DNA of 64,000 bases from Paracentrotus lividus (GCA_940671915.1 CALNVZ010003434.1:12213244-12277243), one strand, 5' to 3'. Numbered from the stretch's first letter, positions 43,743 through 57,222 are shown. A program made the numbers and translations. The notes: generated from the sequence alone by a model not told the origin.

Positions 43743-46700
43743 TACCCTAGGAGCCAAGGGCCGTTAATCAGCATTTTTGCTGGGGAAGGTTTGAAGGTCC
43801 TATCTAGAGTAACATTTTGCGCTGATTCCAAAAATGTCACTCTTACTGACCGTACCCGTGACACTTCGGCCATTTTGGCCAATTTTTGTCCAAAAATGAC
43901 CATTTTGGTCACTTGTGGTCAAGGGTATTTTATTTCTATAATTTTTGCCGATAAATGGGATTTTTAAGACCTATCTGATGTAAAAATGTGCGCTGATTCT
44001 AGAAAAGGTAGTTGTATTGACTCGGTGGGTCATTAAAGGGGTCATTTTGGTCAATTTCGGCCAAAAATTGTCATTTTTATCATTTTGGGGGCCAAAATTA
44101 TACCAAAATGACCATCAGAGTCATCCAAGCGATGGTTTTCCCACCCCCAAACCATTTAAAAAAACTTCCTTGGGTCTGAAACAATACCCCCATACCATTT
44201 TCCTAAAATATTTGGACAGCCCTGGTCATTTAGGCCAGTTTGACCGAAAGTGACCAGTTGCCATTTTTATGCAGGATTTTGGCTATACAGTTAGTGGTAT
44301 TATTAGTGTGCCGATCACGTGTTATGTATTGTAGATGTAAATGTGATTTTATCTTTTGTTCAACTTCAATTTCCTAAAGAGTATGCTAGGGTGGAGAAGT
44401 GGGCAACAATTGTATTTGAGGCTTGAGTTTAATAAAAAATAGAGGCTATCAACTACATAAGTCTGGTACTTTATGTCATTTATGCCGGAGTTTACAGATG
44501 GTGGGGTTAGTTTAGTTTCGCGAAAGTTGGTAGATGTCTGTTGCGGATGGGGTAATGAGTACATAGTCGTTTGTGATGTTCATAATAAGATTGCAGGTGA
44601 GGCCTATAGAACAATATTGTAGAACTTGGTTGTTCGTACTTTTTTAGCGTTTCTCTGGTATCGGAATACGGATTTCCCCGCTTAGCGGAATTGTGCACTA
44701 TTCTCTCTATGTCCATGTTTTGGGAGTTCCGGTGTATGTTGTCATTAGGTGTCTGGATCGTTTCACGATAAGATCTATTCATAAATTAAGTATGCAGAGA
44801 TAAAAAAGTTAGTGTGAGTGTTTGTTTTAGTTTTAGTTTGTTGGTCGTGTTTCGAAACTTAAGTGAAATAAAAGAAAAAAAAAAAAAAAAAAAACTTAGT
44901 TGGATTGCAGATACAAAATTAAAAAAATGAGTAAAAATATAATATAAAAGAAACTAAGAAAAAATAATAAAAAGGTATAAAAAATAAAATCCAATGAAAA
45001 TAAAAATATATCGGGTTGTATTCAGGGAGTTCCTTAGAAAAAAAATTAGATGTTCATTGATCTTGTCTATATCAAAGGTCAATGTGGGTAAAAATTGCAA
45101 CAGATAGCCGAGTGTATGTATAGTGTGAGTGAGTGTCCGATTATGTGAGTCTGAACATTAATTGAGTTTTGACTAATTGGTTTGGGATTCATGGGTTGTG
45201 TTATATTTGCGTATGTTTTGATTTGGTGGTTCCGTTAAACGTTCGATTATTTATGATTAGGTGATAAAGACGATCAGTATATTTTAGTGTTTTTGTTTTT
45301 TGTTTATTCGCGGCAATGGGTAAAGTTTGGATGGGTTTGCGCCATTTTGTTGGGTCAAAAGTTCAGCAATATTGATAGTATGTTTGTTTTTAATTGTGTA
45401 TTTTTTAAATACCAATTTCTGATATGGCAGCCTACGATCTGATATTTGTTATAAAACTTGTAATGCAAAGGAGAATAAGCTTGGGTGTATAAGCGGCTGG
45501 TTTGCATTGTATCTCTGTTTGTTATAGGTGGTTGTGGTTGGCATTAAGAGGAAGAGAGAAGATTCGCTAGGTGTCATTGTTCTTATAGCATATGGACGAG
45601 GTGTTTTGATAATTCAGAAGCAGAAAGTGGGAAGAATAGGATGTAACCTGTATTTTCTTATTTAGGTAACTGATAGTAAGGGTGTGTATGTACTGATGTA
45701 TGACGTCTGTTGAGCGATTGAGATTCTCCAGAAATGAATCTGGGATGTTATTAGTCGTATACTACTTGGTCAGAGTTATAAATTTCAATCTGTGTTTTTT
45801 TTGCGTGAGTATTGATTTTTCATACATTAGTTGGAACCAAAGGCGGTGTGGTCCATTGGGCTGCTTGTAGCAGATATGTGTTGAGGAGTCAGTATATAAA
45901 AAGACATGACTATGTCTCATTGCTTTTATACGGAAAAACATATTACTAGGGTGGAAGTCATGTCCAAAGTCATCTGAATAGGGCACAAGAACCTTGTCAT
46001 ATCGTCTCTATTGTTGGCAGGGTGGTGTGGGTTTTGTGGACCTGGTTCGGAGTAAACGTGGTGATTTTTTGTTTCATTGAGTTTTCGTGTAATGTGAGTT
46101 GCGATGTGGACAGGATCGCGATTTTGGCGTGCAGTGTATTCAATAGGGATTGGTTGATTGGTATTCGTTGGCTCTTGGGAAGAAAGTTGCTACTTATAAC
46201 CGGTGCAGGTTGTCTTTGATCCATTTCTGGCGACTGTGTATACCTGTTTGTGATTGTAAGAACTTTGTTTGTGGGTGGCGTGGTGAATTCCAGTATTTGG
46301 GATATCACACACGAGTGACAAGTGGTCTGAATTCGTCTTTGGCTTGTGTGTTTAACAGTGTTTCGAGTAGAGTTGTGAGACCATGGTTTGACTGCTTTTT
46401 TTCAGATTCATGATCATAGGATTAGATAGGGATATGGAAAATTCAATTGTGCTGTTTCGTTTTGTAGCGAGACGTGCGCACATGTAATTGCAAGTGATGT
46501 CTTGTATATGTGTTATGTGTTGTGGTAGTCTGTGACTTGGATAGTCTTTAGTTCATACCTGGACATTTAAGTGCTTTGGTTTCTGTTCTGTTTCTGTTAT
46601 GATGATCGATTAAGAGTGTAGTTAATCTAAGTCATTTGATCTCCACAAAATCAGGAGTGAAAAGAAATTCCATTTTACAGTCTGCTCTCTTATCAGAGGT

Positions 46701-49700
46701 GGCATTGATGCCAAGTGCATTGTAATTTGGGTAGGGTTCAAGGACAAGCGATTCCGATGCGATGAGTGATAAGAGTGACAAGAAATTGGACACCAGGAGT
46801 TGTATTCTTGATAGGACGTATTATGAACCAATATACGAAACTGTGCTTTTAAGAGAAAGATTAGAAAGTATGTGTGATGTTAAGAACGACATTTTGTTCT
46901 ATACCCTTGAATGTTACAAACTAATTCTCTGTTGGGGGAGGTATATGTAACTATATTACGTGCCATGGTTATGAAGACCTTTTGCTTTGAATTAATTGTG
47001 TTATGACGTGTTGCGACACAGTGTCTTGCCAAGATAGTCAAAAAAATGAAGCTGACGTAGAGTATATAGACATTCTTCTTTACTGCTCTCTGGATTTTTT
47101 ATGTATGGAGATTATTGTCTGCTCTGGGTATCGGGATCCTGTAGCAGCCATGATGGAAGGTGTCCACAGATTGGTCAATTCTAGCTTTGCCTTGCTAAAA
47201 CGAGATATCGTATCAAATTCTAAGACACAGATACGCCATCTCGTATAGTTTTCCATAATTTCAAGGATGAGTTGGTATATTTGGTCGGAACGCCAAGATA
47301 GTATAGTCTAGACGGCGGAGATAATGAGCATGCAGTAAATGCATTATTGGGCAGTTTCATCAGAGGAGACGTTGGTTCATCCTAATCAAGAATGGTGAAG
47401 AATCAAGATGGATTCCACGGCTAATGACTAAAGTTATATGTCAACCACGTCTCATTGCGGCAGATTTACAACAGCATTAAAAACTTGTTTGCCACCAGGG
47501 CGTCTTGGCACTTTATCCAAAAGACAACTTGAAGAGTTTGTAGGCACTTGTCTTTCCATCCTTTTTAGGATGATGGATGCCACTAGACTCCTTTCAAGAT
47601 CTTGACCAAATATTGTGTGGCTCTCATGTTACCTTAGATGTAAATTTATTAGTTTTACCAGTTAATGAATAGTTCTCAGGAGGATTGTATATTCCTCGCC
47701 GGTTGAATAATGCAGTTTCTTGGAGTAGGATAGGCATTGGGCTGGAGCCTTGTTAAGGTAACACTAGCTCGGCTCATGAGACACATGCAAGCACACATAC
47801 AAGATGGTAATGAATTGGCTTGGCTAAACATGGTCAAGATCAGAAATGTCGTGAATACATTTTCATGAGTATTCTTTCTTCATTGCGGATAATCCAATCG
47901 TATCAGATCACGGACATTGTATGGTTTGTTTTGAAGTGATATGAAAATACATTAATAGTGAATTACATTTGCTTTAATGGAAGCTACACACTATGGTCAT
48001 GCTTGATGATATTAGTATGGTCAGCTATGGAATTTAAGTCTTACTGGATGATCTTAATAGACATCATGTGATAACACGATTGTTATTCGTTTTATAAATC
48101 ATGTAAACAATTACCTTAGTTGAATAATTTATTCTATTGAATTTAGAAAAATGAATAAAATAGTGCTTAACGTACCTTTGACAAAAAGGGTCAAAGTGGC
48201 AGAAATTTTTTTAGTGGGATAGAGATGCGCAAACATTAAACCAATCATAGATATGCGTTTATGAAGATAAATGGTAATTTATCAATTGATTTCTCACTTG
48301 GGCGGTTGTACCATTTTGACCATACTGGCTGTTGCATATGTTAAACAGTGATATGGAATTGGTTGTAGGTCGGAGCCATGTAAATTAGTTTGTGTATCAC
48401 TTTGGACGGTTGTAACCATTTTGATCCCAGCCTGACATTTGCATATAGAATTGGTCAGTGCGGATAAAAGTGGTAAGAAACGCACAGTGGAACATGTACC
48501 AATGAATGTTTATAATTCAGCCAGTAATACGAACAGATTTTTCAGTGCTGCGCGGAAGATTTTGATGGATGCCTTATTGGTTGTTTCGGATAGGAAGAGA
48601 ATATTGTCTGCTAAATCAGGTTTTTTTGGTTTTTTTTTTACTTTAGGTAATGAGATTCATGGGGTCATGCATGTCTGAAGTTAGGGAGTGGAATAATGGT
48701 TGTGCGAGCATATGTGTGGGGTAAATCTGTGTTCTGAGAGCGGGAAGATTAAAGATATACTATATGTGTTTCCTTATTTTTTAATGTTTTTATTTCTATG
48801 ATTAGATATTACCAAGTTCCGTTAACTATGTTTTAGGCTGTATTTGATTGGGAATAATACGTTCAATATCGTTATTAAGTTATTTGGCTAATTTGGCTCA
48901 AGTTCGAATTTGTTGACCATAATAGTGGCAGAAGCACGTTATCCTGGGTGGGTTTGATGATAAGGGTTTATTATTTGTTTCTTTGAAATTCTGAGCGCTT
49001 AATTGCTTGTCACTTTCTCCACGCTGCAAGTCTTATTTAGGTGAATATGAGTTTGATGATGAAGGGTATAATCATTTACATAATATCACGTGTATTACAC
49101 TAATCACGTAATACATAGGCTCTGCTCACTAGCAGAAATGTTGGCAAATTGGCGTAAAATTGGTCTACTTTTCGGTTCAAACTGTGCTCTAATGATACCA
49201 GGGCTGTCCCCATAATTATTTTTAGAGAACTTGGGTAATGGGAGTATTGTTTGTATAGACCGAGAGGAGTTTTGTAAATAGTGTTTGGTGTGGAGGAGAA
49301 TACCATCATCTTGGTGATGATTCTGATGGATTGGGTCTGTAATTTATTGTGCCTCCTGAACTTGTTATTTAGAAAAAGTTACTGATTGACTTTTTTTGGC
49401 TCCTCTTAAATAATTATTCTGGACATAATTATTGCCTTTATAAATGGAACCATGATTGTCGATAAAGCACCATTTTCGTTAGAATGTTTATAGGAGGTTG
49501 ATTTCAGGTTACCATATAGGTTTCTTCTAAAATATCACATTTTACTGCGGCAATGATAAATAGAGATACTTCTTGAACCTTAATGACAAAAGGTCATTTT
49601 TGGACAAAGGGGGCAAATGGCAAGATGTCATCGAGTACTGGGTCAGTAGATGTGGAAATTTTTGGACATGCAGCGGAAAGATTATCAGATAGGACCTTCA

Positions 49701-49749
49701 AACCTTCCCCAGCAAAAATGCTGATTAAAGGCCCTTGGCTCCTAGGGTA
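43743..49749. mobile_element. 6.0-kb TIR element, superfamily unknown
   Basis: Ends taccctaggagccaagggcc and its complement enclose 6007 bases. The inverted repeats run about 60 bases (through gctggggaaggtttgaagg) with one mismatch near the outer end. TTA stands outside each end (43740-43742, 49750-49752), a likely 3-bp target duplication. Subterminal DNA at the left is full of tggtca/tgacca words. The interior has a marked G+T bias on the + strand at about 44.8-46.6 kb. Only short ORFs (all under about 105 codons) occur and I recognise no transposase, polymerase or integrase motif. Confidence 0.85.
46762..47248 (+). other. Possible coding relic inside the 6-kb element
   Basis: Two short open stretches in succession (46762-46950 and 47003-47248) have a more ordinary residue mix than the surrounding G+T-rich DNA, with YYEPIYETVLLRERLE and RDPVAAMMEGVHRLVNSSF. 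A further open segment near 47484-47600 reads LPPGRLGTLSKRQLEEFVG. They may be remnants of one gene. No family recognised. Confidence 0.3.
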
Positions 49750-49752
49750 TTA

Positions 49753-50342
49753 GCAATAACGAGTTGTAACCACAAACAATACATATCAACAAGATAAAAG
49801 CAATAAAAATCAAATTTGTGGCCCATGTAGGCTATTTCCCATGCAATAACAAGATTACACATCACTCTTAAAACTCTAAAGCCTTTGCACACGTTATGAG
49901 TTTACTCCTATGGTTTCTGCGTAGACTACGAGTTGATATATTCATCAAGAGGCTATCTCTCTTTGTCTGTTGCTTCATTAACCAAAAGAGCACAAATAAA
50001 CACTCCAAGAAAGCAAATGATAACAAAGTGCAGAAAATAATTACAAAGAATCACAGCAACTGTATACAAAAAAAAAAAATCTGTGCAAAAACTAATGTTT
50101 CTAGAGAGACAAGAAATACAATCATTAGAACAAATCTTAGTTGGCAATCTTTATACAAGAAAAGATATTTTTAGAAACATATTCTTTTACCCATGGCACA
50201 CATGTACGACATAAAATATAGAATAAATCTACAATCAGTTACAATCAATAGTAAGATTGACGACATATCTTCATTTTACAGGGTACAAGCTGCAGGGGTC
50301 ATAACTTTAACCATTTACTGATCCATACACAGGTAAATAATA
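49753..50342. other. Intergenic, no feature
   Basis: A-T rich DNA between two transposons. No gene or repeat structure recognised. Confidence 0.7.
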
Positions 50343-52027
50343 AACTGGACAGCAAAAGAAAGTACCCACCCCTGTCAAAGGCCGCACACAAAAATTCACG
50401 ACATAAATATAAACAATTTTTTACACAGGTGCTGCTACAAATACCCCTTACTAATCACATACACAAAAGCAATTGAATATCTTCATAACAAAGAAGAACT
50501 TGACATGACATAGCATCTTGTCTCCTGAATCAAAAGTCCCACACAAAGCATTTCCACCAAGCAAAAATGCCACTGACATGGACAACATTTTTAACAACCA
50601 ATATGTCAAAGTGAACCACCTGTTTGTCAAAGTGATGTCATGGAGTGTGGCTCTGCATTGTAGGGAGCTCATCCTTCCTGATTATGCAAAATTCTCAGAA
50701 TGAAATCAGTTAGCTCTTTTTAGACTTGAACAGTACTTTTACTTTGTCTAAGCAAGCTTTCCATCAGGAAAATCATGCACGTCTGACACATGAAGCAACG
50801 ATTAAGGGCCAGTTGGATGCATTAGGGGCAGTGAAAATCAATCTCGAGCAATGTTGCAAACGTGTTGGTTGTTCGCACAGAGCAATTTCTCAACTGGCCA
50901 CAACACGTATCGAGGAAATGGAACTGTAAGTGACAGCCACAAGAAGGGAAGCCTCGGTCCACAACCCTAATTCAGGACAGGGGATTCTCCTTCGACATCT
51001 TCGAGATCGTTTTCGTCCACTACCCAAACAGCGCAGAAAAGTGGCCAAAATGAAACCCTATCAGGTGCCTGACACTGTGAGACGTCGCTTTGAGGGAGAG
51101 GACCTGCGTATCAAGACGCCTCTGCAGAGGCAGGGGGTTTGACCCGCTATCACTAGAAGAATAGATTGAGGTGGTGCAGAGGCTAGCCCTGGAACCAAAG
51201 ACAATGGGAAGTGCAGTTATGTTGTCAGAGTGAATCCAGGTTCTGCGTCAATACAAGTTGGAGGACGGGACGTGTGTGGCGCAGAGCAGGAGAGCATATG
51301 CCAGAATGTTGCATTCGGTGAAGTGATCGGGTGTGGACCTTCTTATGTGGGCAGGCATATCAGCCAACCATATACTCATCTGGTTATCCGGCAGGTATCT
51401 GACAGCTCAGCGCTAGTTGCAGGAATATTGAGAACCCCATCTGCTCCCTTCCGCAGCACATCCTGCATCACATTGTTTCAACAGACCAATGCAAGACCCA
51501 TACAGCACGCGTCACACCCAAACGTCCTCAGAGCAGGAACATTGACGTCATCCCATGGTGGCATGGCTCTCCTACCCAATCCATTGAGCATCTGTGGATG
51601 AACTGCAGCGGTGAATCAAGGAACACCTCCTACAATCGCAAACATTGATCCAAGCTCTGCAGGAGCAAGACAGAACTTCCCCAGACTACAGCCAGACAAC
51701 TTGTCCAAACATGCGTCAGAATCCTGAGCGTCCAGGCACGAGGAGGACATACACATTATGAACATTGTGTTTGTGTCTGTTTATTATCTTTGACATTGAA
51801 CTTGTGTTAAAACTGGACGCTCCTGTTACATTTGTGACTTTTGATTCATGACCAAATCTGTATATGCCATTTTATTTCTTTTGTAATAAAGATAATCACT
51901 TTCCTGTTGGGTATGTGATTAGTAATGGATATTGCACCATACCTGTTACAAAATTGTTTATTTCTATGGGGTGAATTTTTGTGTGCAGCCTTTGAAAGAA
52001 GTGGGTACTTTCTTTTGCTGGCCAGTT
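50343..52027 (+). mobile_element. Tc1-like transposon with TIRs, inactive
   Basis: Inverted ends of about 55 bases (aactggacagcaaaagaaag ... and the complement ending tttcttttgctggccagtt) are flanked by TA at 50341-50342 and 52028-52029, the Tc1/mariner target. The 1685-bp size matches a full-length Tc1-type element. The body holds a decayed transposase in the + direction. Confidence 0.92.
50726..51740 (+). pseudogene. Tc1-like transposase pseudogene
   Basis: Pieces across shifting frames: a helix-turn-helix-like CKRVGCSHRAISQLATTR (near 50850-50910), RHLRDRFRPL (near 50990), ESRF after a damaged first Asp (near 51225), FQQTNARP (near 51475, where the family has QQDNARP, so the second catalytic Asp is gone) and a frame-broken NPIEHLW-like end (near 51575). 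Stops and frameshifts occur throughout. It cannot make an active enzyme. Confidence 0.9.
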
Positions 52028-52029
52028 TA

Positions 52030-54020
52030 TATAAAGACATGCATCCCCATAACATACCATACTACCTATTTATCATTGATACCGCTGTCCTAAATATATA
52101 TATACACAAACCATGCATATAGCACACTCCTAATTCCGAATTAGCATTTCAAATCCACATACAATACTATACACATGATGGTACAACATGCAAAAAGATA
52201 TATACATGTACCGGGTATATAAAAAGAAAATCTTTAGAAAAAACACTAGTACATCAACCTACATTTCAGCAAGATATAATGTAAGCCTCTTTTATCTATA
52301 AATATAAATTAAGAATCGTTGTACGAGAATCGGCAGGGTTATAAAGACATTTCTTGAATTATCTCTACGAGAATCAGGCACTTTGTGCTTGCACAGACTT
52401 TTCCCTTCAGCTAATCTTAATATCTGTTCAAGGTGTATTTCATACTATGATTATTATTTCACAAGCAATATAACGTATCCTTTTCTTTTTCTTTATAGTG
52501 AACTTGCACTGCAAGATGCATACAGATGCCTAAAATTCATGTATACTTCCTATTTTTCTTTTCTTTTCTTTTTTTCAAAGAAACATACAAGTATCACGCC
52601 TCAAATATTAAAAAACAGAAAGTAATAAAACAAGTATTTAACACTTACAGACAGATCGTAAACAGTGATTTTAAAAAATAGCTACAAATTCAACACATGC
52701 TTCCATTTACATCTGTACTAATTACACACATTCAAATAAAAGTTGATACTTGCAGTATTTCTAACAGAATTCAGAAAAATATATATTGACATTGTCTTTA
52801 AAATATTTAATTTTTGTTGTAAATTATCTTTTTGCATTAAAACACCATATATTTTGATTACCTTCACATAATTTTGATTACCATCACATGATCAGTGATA
52901 CAAATAACAGCAGTCCTCATCTTAAATAAAAGTCTTTGCATTTTTCCAAAATGACATCAATAATGAGATTTGATTTCATATATACGGTACATGTATCTAA
53001 GCAATAATTCTCTTAATTCATTTTCATGAAAAAATAAATCTAGTACATTACACAATCTAGCAACGCAATCTAGTATGGATGAATGTTATCATCTCTTAAG
53101 GTAAGAAGGTATTGAAGCTTTATAGAAATTTTGTCTGCCGGCACACGTCATTTTTCTCAACTGAGTTCAGTGTACCAAATGTAGATAGATGGCTTGCCAA
53201 CAGACTTTAGTTTCTGAGCAGTGACTTGAATCGTGTACCTTGTGATCCACTGTCCAAGTTCACTATTATCCACTAGATCACAGCACTTGTACATTACAGT
53301 ATTGTGATTATTTAGGAGCAAACTAACTGTCCTGATTGGATGGAAAGTGTTCCAACAAAATATATGGCTCAACAGGAATTCAGAAGACAAGATTTAAACA
53401 TTAAGGATCAATTTAACAATAACCTAACCTTTTGTTTTTGAAAATAAAACTGAATCCACAATAAATCCTCTTATATCCATTATATGGGCTTTATGAATTA
53501 CTAAACAGAAGAAAAACCAAGTACATGTAGGTAGAAACTATTGCGAAAAAAATAAAATATGAAAGTGCGTTACTTTGCTGAAAGAAATTGGTTTCCATGA
53601 TTTCCTGATTTATATTTACATTATAGGTTCAAACTGAACAGCCACAAAGATTCAATATACTGGTACAATTGAGCATGATGCATAAATAAACAAGATTTCA
53701 CAATACAACACATACCCTGCTTTGTAGAAAGACTGGTTAGCAAAAAAACAAACAAACCCCAAAACAAAACAAACAAACAGAGAAGATAATTATGAGCACA
53801 TGATTAAGAAGAGTTGTAGATGTTGAATATATATGTAGCAAGGTAATGAGTTGAATTGCTCCTAAAGGCAATGTTGACTTCTAAATCAATTGAACATAAT
53901 AATTATATAATATACAAAGTCTTTACCTTTTCTTTTTAACTGAGAAACCTAGTTTTCAAAGCAATGTGTGAATTTTTAAATATATAAGCCTTATGATTCT
54001 AGACTGTAGATTCATTTTGT
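52030..54020. other. Intergenic, anonymous A-T rich
   Basis: No gene, element end or RNA recognised. It includes A-rich simple sequence near 53740-53780. Confidence 0.65.
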
Positions 54021-54024
54021 TTAA

Positions 54025-54830
54025 CCCTATTCAGACTGGGGGGGGGTCACTTTGACCCCCCTGTACAAAATCCGCACTGGCCCGCGGCACCGCTGCGAAT
54101 CGGCACCATGGCGCTTTTATGGACTTTTTCTTTTAAGATGTTCAGCAAATTTTATTTGAACAGAACGTTCGAAAAAATACTCGGATACTCCGTTGTCGAT
54201 GTGTTAGCCACATTACGTAATCGCATTGTCCAGGCCCTAAATTGAACGAGAAATCGTCATATTGCAATGCGTTTGTGTACAAATACTCTGCTTTTCTTCT
54301 AAATTTCCTTTATAACACTGATAATCTGTGCCTTCTGATCTTTTGATTGATTAATTTATCCTTATATTGATTAAACATACATTTCTCAAGCATAAAAAAT
54401 TAAAAAACAAAGAATACAAATATAAATAAAAAATAGAACATAGAATTCATAAGAAATAGAAAAATAATCATAAAGAATTAATTTTGAAATTTCTGAATTT
54501 TGTCTAATTCATTACTGTTGTCATTTGCTACTCAGCAACCTTTTAGGAAAAAAATTTGGGTCATAACTATATTTAATTAATGATATTAACGATTTCCATA
54601 AAAAGCTCTATTTGCATACATGAGTATGCATAAATATAGCATAAATTAAAATACGTGAATTTTTTTTCAAAAAAAACGTACCAGTGACAACCTTTACATG
54701 TGCAGGACGTTCGCTCTAGTCAAATTGTCGCCATGAGCGACCATCCGCGGCCGAGAATCTCAGGGGGGGGGGGGTCAAATTGACACCCCCCCCCCCAGTC
54801 AATTCGTCTTTGAAATGCCAGTCTAATCGG
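54025..54830. mobile_element. TTAA-target MITE copy 4, intact ends
   Basis: It begins ccctattcagactggg and ends gccagtctaatcgg, with TTAA on both sides (54021-54024, 54831-54834). G-run/C-run palindromes (tcactttga and tcaaattga centres) lie near both ends. ccatccgcggccgagaatct near the right end matches the left interior of copy 2 in reverse, so the two are in opposite orientation relative to each other. Confidence 0.88.
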
Positions 54831-54834
54831 TTAA

Positions 54835-56829
54835 CATTACTTTGTGATCCTTTCCACATGATTTACAATTACACATCTATTAAATTGCAAATATTGGACA
54901 TACATGTAATGAACATGTACATCTCTATGTACAATACTGATGGTGTACTGTACTACAATTTGTTGAATAAAACTAGTACAAAAATACCTAGCTTTATCAA
55001 ATAGTTCACTATTTTCTTACATAAGAAACAGAATATCCTCTTAAAAAAGTCAAAATCCGAGACCTTGCAATTTTTCATTTCATTATATTTGAATACTTTG
55101 TTACATGTGATAATACAGTCCAACCTCACTTATCCAGCCATGTTGGGACCAGAGCCCTTCTGTAGTAGACCTGCATACAAATAAATGCAGTCAGATATTT
55201 TTTGAGGGAAATGGCTTAAATATCTAAACATAAGACCCTTCTGAATGTAGTCTGCAAGCCAAGATCTGTCACTCAGCTGAGAAATCATCGTTTAAAAATG
55301 ACAAGTTTGTAGCCTCAAATTTGGCTCTCCGATGACTGTTTTACATCCGGGACATGCGGTGATGGAAGAGAGAAGACGATGTCCCAAATCAAAAGTGGGC
55401 TTTTACACCAATAAAAAACAAGTTTGTAGTTTTAGTACTATACTTTCACTCATTCCCTGAACATTCCACATTTTATAACTATTCTTTGGATAATGGCATT
55501 TATTCATCATGATACATGTACATGGCAGCTCTGTTTTAGTTGAATACTAATCTGCCATCTGCTTCATATGAACGGGTTAAATTATACAAAACCAGCATCG
55601 ATGTAACATGATTTGAAGGAACAAAAATTTGTGAGAAATGGAAGTTTTTTGTCCAATCAAACAGAGGAAAATGTTTAGAATAAAAAACATTGATCAGTGA
55701 ACTGAGTGTACTGCATAAAAATCTGAGAAGAAATATATAAAAATCAGTAAATAAAAAAATCCCAATCTCCACTAAAATAATATACAATTACAAACCTAAA
55801 CAATTGTATAAAAAATGTAAAAAAATAACAAGCAAACAGAAGAAAAGCCTGCAATGATACAATATTTCAAAAATATTTCAAGATGAAAAAATGTTTAAAC
55901 TATCAATAGTTCAAACATCTACATTAAATGCATGGGCACATTTTGGAAGCACTTCACAGAAATAAAATCTATGCATGCAAGAACAGGCCAATTAAATTGG
56001 TTTACATGAACTCATACATGTACATCTACTCATATTTTATGCAAAATTCTTGAACAAATATTGCCTTTGATATACAGATCAAGATAGCTTGCTGTTCTCG
56101 GGCAGAACCAAAGAATAGTGGACCGCTGCAGGTTCATAACTGTATATTACGTATTGTGTGCTGCAGTTATGGGAACAGGGGTGATTCATAAATAGCTAAA
56201 ATCAATCCCGACTGGGATAAATTAAATTTCAGGATCTATATCAATCCTAAAAGCGATATCAATTTTAGTCACTGATTCACTCTGTAGGGGTAGCAGAGTC
56301 GTTGGTGTTTTGTGATTTTTAGCCTGTTCATCTCCCCCTCCCCTTTCAGCTCAGCCCCTCCACTTTCAAAAATACTTCACGGCCCCAGAAAATCAATTTT
56401 AGCTGTAAAATTGCTTTTGGGAGAAAAATTCAAGTTCATATACATGCAATTTTTAATGAAAATAATTTGATTTTATGCCATCAATATCTTAAAAATACAT
56501 TTTTTTCACTGCTGACTCTTGTGGAAAATTCACACATATTGTCTCCCCTTAGCATCTGCTTGCATAGTACACACAAGCGAATAAAGCATGCATGAGCGGT
56601 GATCACTATTCTAGGTATTTGCCAGATGCTTGTCTAACATAGCGAGAAAAAATAATGTTATCATACACCACAGGCATATAAGATCGTCCCCAAAGATTCT
56701 TCACAGAAATATGCATAAATTTGAATAAATAAAATAAACAGACCCTTTCTCACACACACAGAATGGGAGTTTAAAATAATCCAATGTTAAATGGAAGCCA
56801 AACCGATGAAGGTGAAAGCAAAGGGCATG
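54835..56829 (-). other. Downstream flank, probably including the TLCD 3' UTR
   Basis: No ORF of substance. cagtccaacctcacttatcc at 55116-55135 resembles the terminus of pogo/Tigger-type DNA transposons, but no partner end was found. The minus-strand 3' UTR should begin at 56829; its end could not be fixed. Confidence 0.4.
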
Positions 56830-57222
56830 CTACGATTCCATGATATCAACTCCAGCTCTAGAACTAGACGTGCTTTTCTTCCCCAAATCACTGATGAGTA
56901 GTCTGTAGAACAACACCAAGTTAATGACAAAGATAGCTCCAAGCGTGAACGGTCCTGTTTTGCGGATGATCGTCGGGACGTCCTGTTCCGTGACAACAAC
57001 CCAGATACAGAGGAAACCCATAGAGCCCATACGACAGACCACGTAAGTCAGGATGTTCATGAAGGCGTTGATACGGTAGGCAAGGTCCTGCTTGCTGAAG
57101 CCGCACATCAGCAGGAGCTGGCGTATGTGAAGGAAGATGGAGTTTAGCTCAAGGATCATGGCTATGTTGATGGTGGCATAGAGCTGACGAAGAGAGAGGA
57201 TCGTGAAGCACAGAAAAAGAAC
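56830..57222 (-). CDS. TLCD1/2: TLCD last exon
   Basis: Acceptor ttgcag on the minus strand, 130 codons and TAG. It carries four hydrophobic segments (around VLFLCFTILSL, IAMILELNSIFLHI, FMNILTYVVCRMGSMGFLCI and FTLGAIFVINLVLFYRLLI) and a short Ser/Lys cytoplasmic tail. The overlapping long frame that continues into the intron is not used. Confidence 0.93.
   Translation of the reverse strand, partial: VLFLCFTILSLRQLYATINIAMILELNSIFLHIRQLLLMCGFSKQDLAYRINAFMNILTYVVCRMGSMGFLCIWVVVTEQDVPTIIRKTGPFTLGAIFVINLVLFYRLLISDLGKKSTSSSRAGVDIMES

Noticed and set aside
45997-46308. 103-codon minus-strand ORF as a real protein
   Set aside because: Its Thr/Asn/Pro composition follows from the strand's A+C richness; no motif or neighbouring gene support.
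43743-49749. 6-kb element as a Polinton/Maverick
   Set aside because: TIRs are only about 60 bp, the flanking duplication looks like 3 bp rather than 6, and no polymerase, integrase, ATPase or capsid-like ORF is visible.
50347-50700. Short ORFs on both strands near 50.5 kb as a host gene
   Set aside because: They lie inside the Tc1-like element, between its left TIR and the transposase remnant.
56787-57106. Alternative minus-strand frames over the TLCD last exon
   Set aside because: They are shadows; only one frame matches the TLC family and joins the upstream exons in phase.
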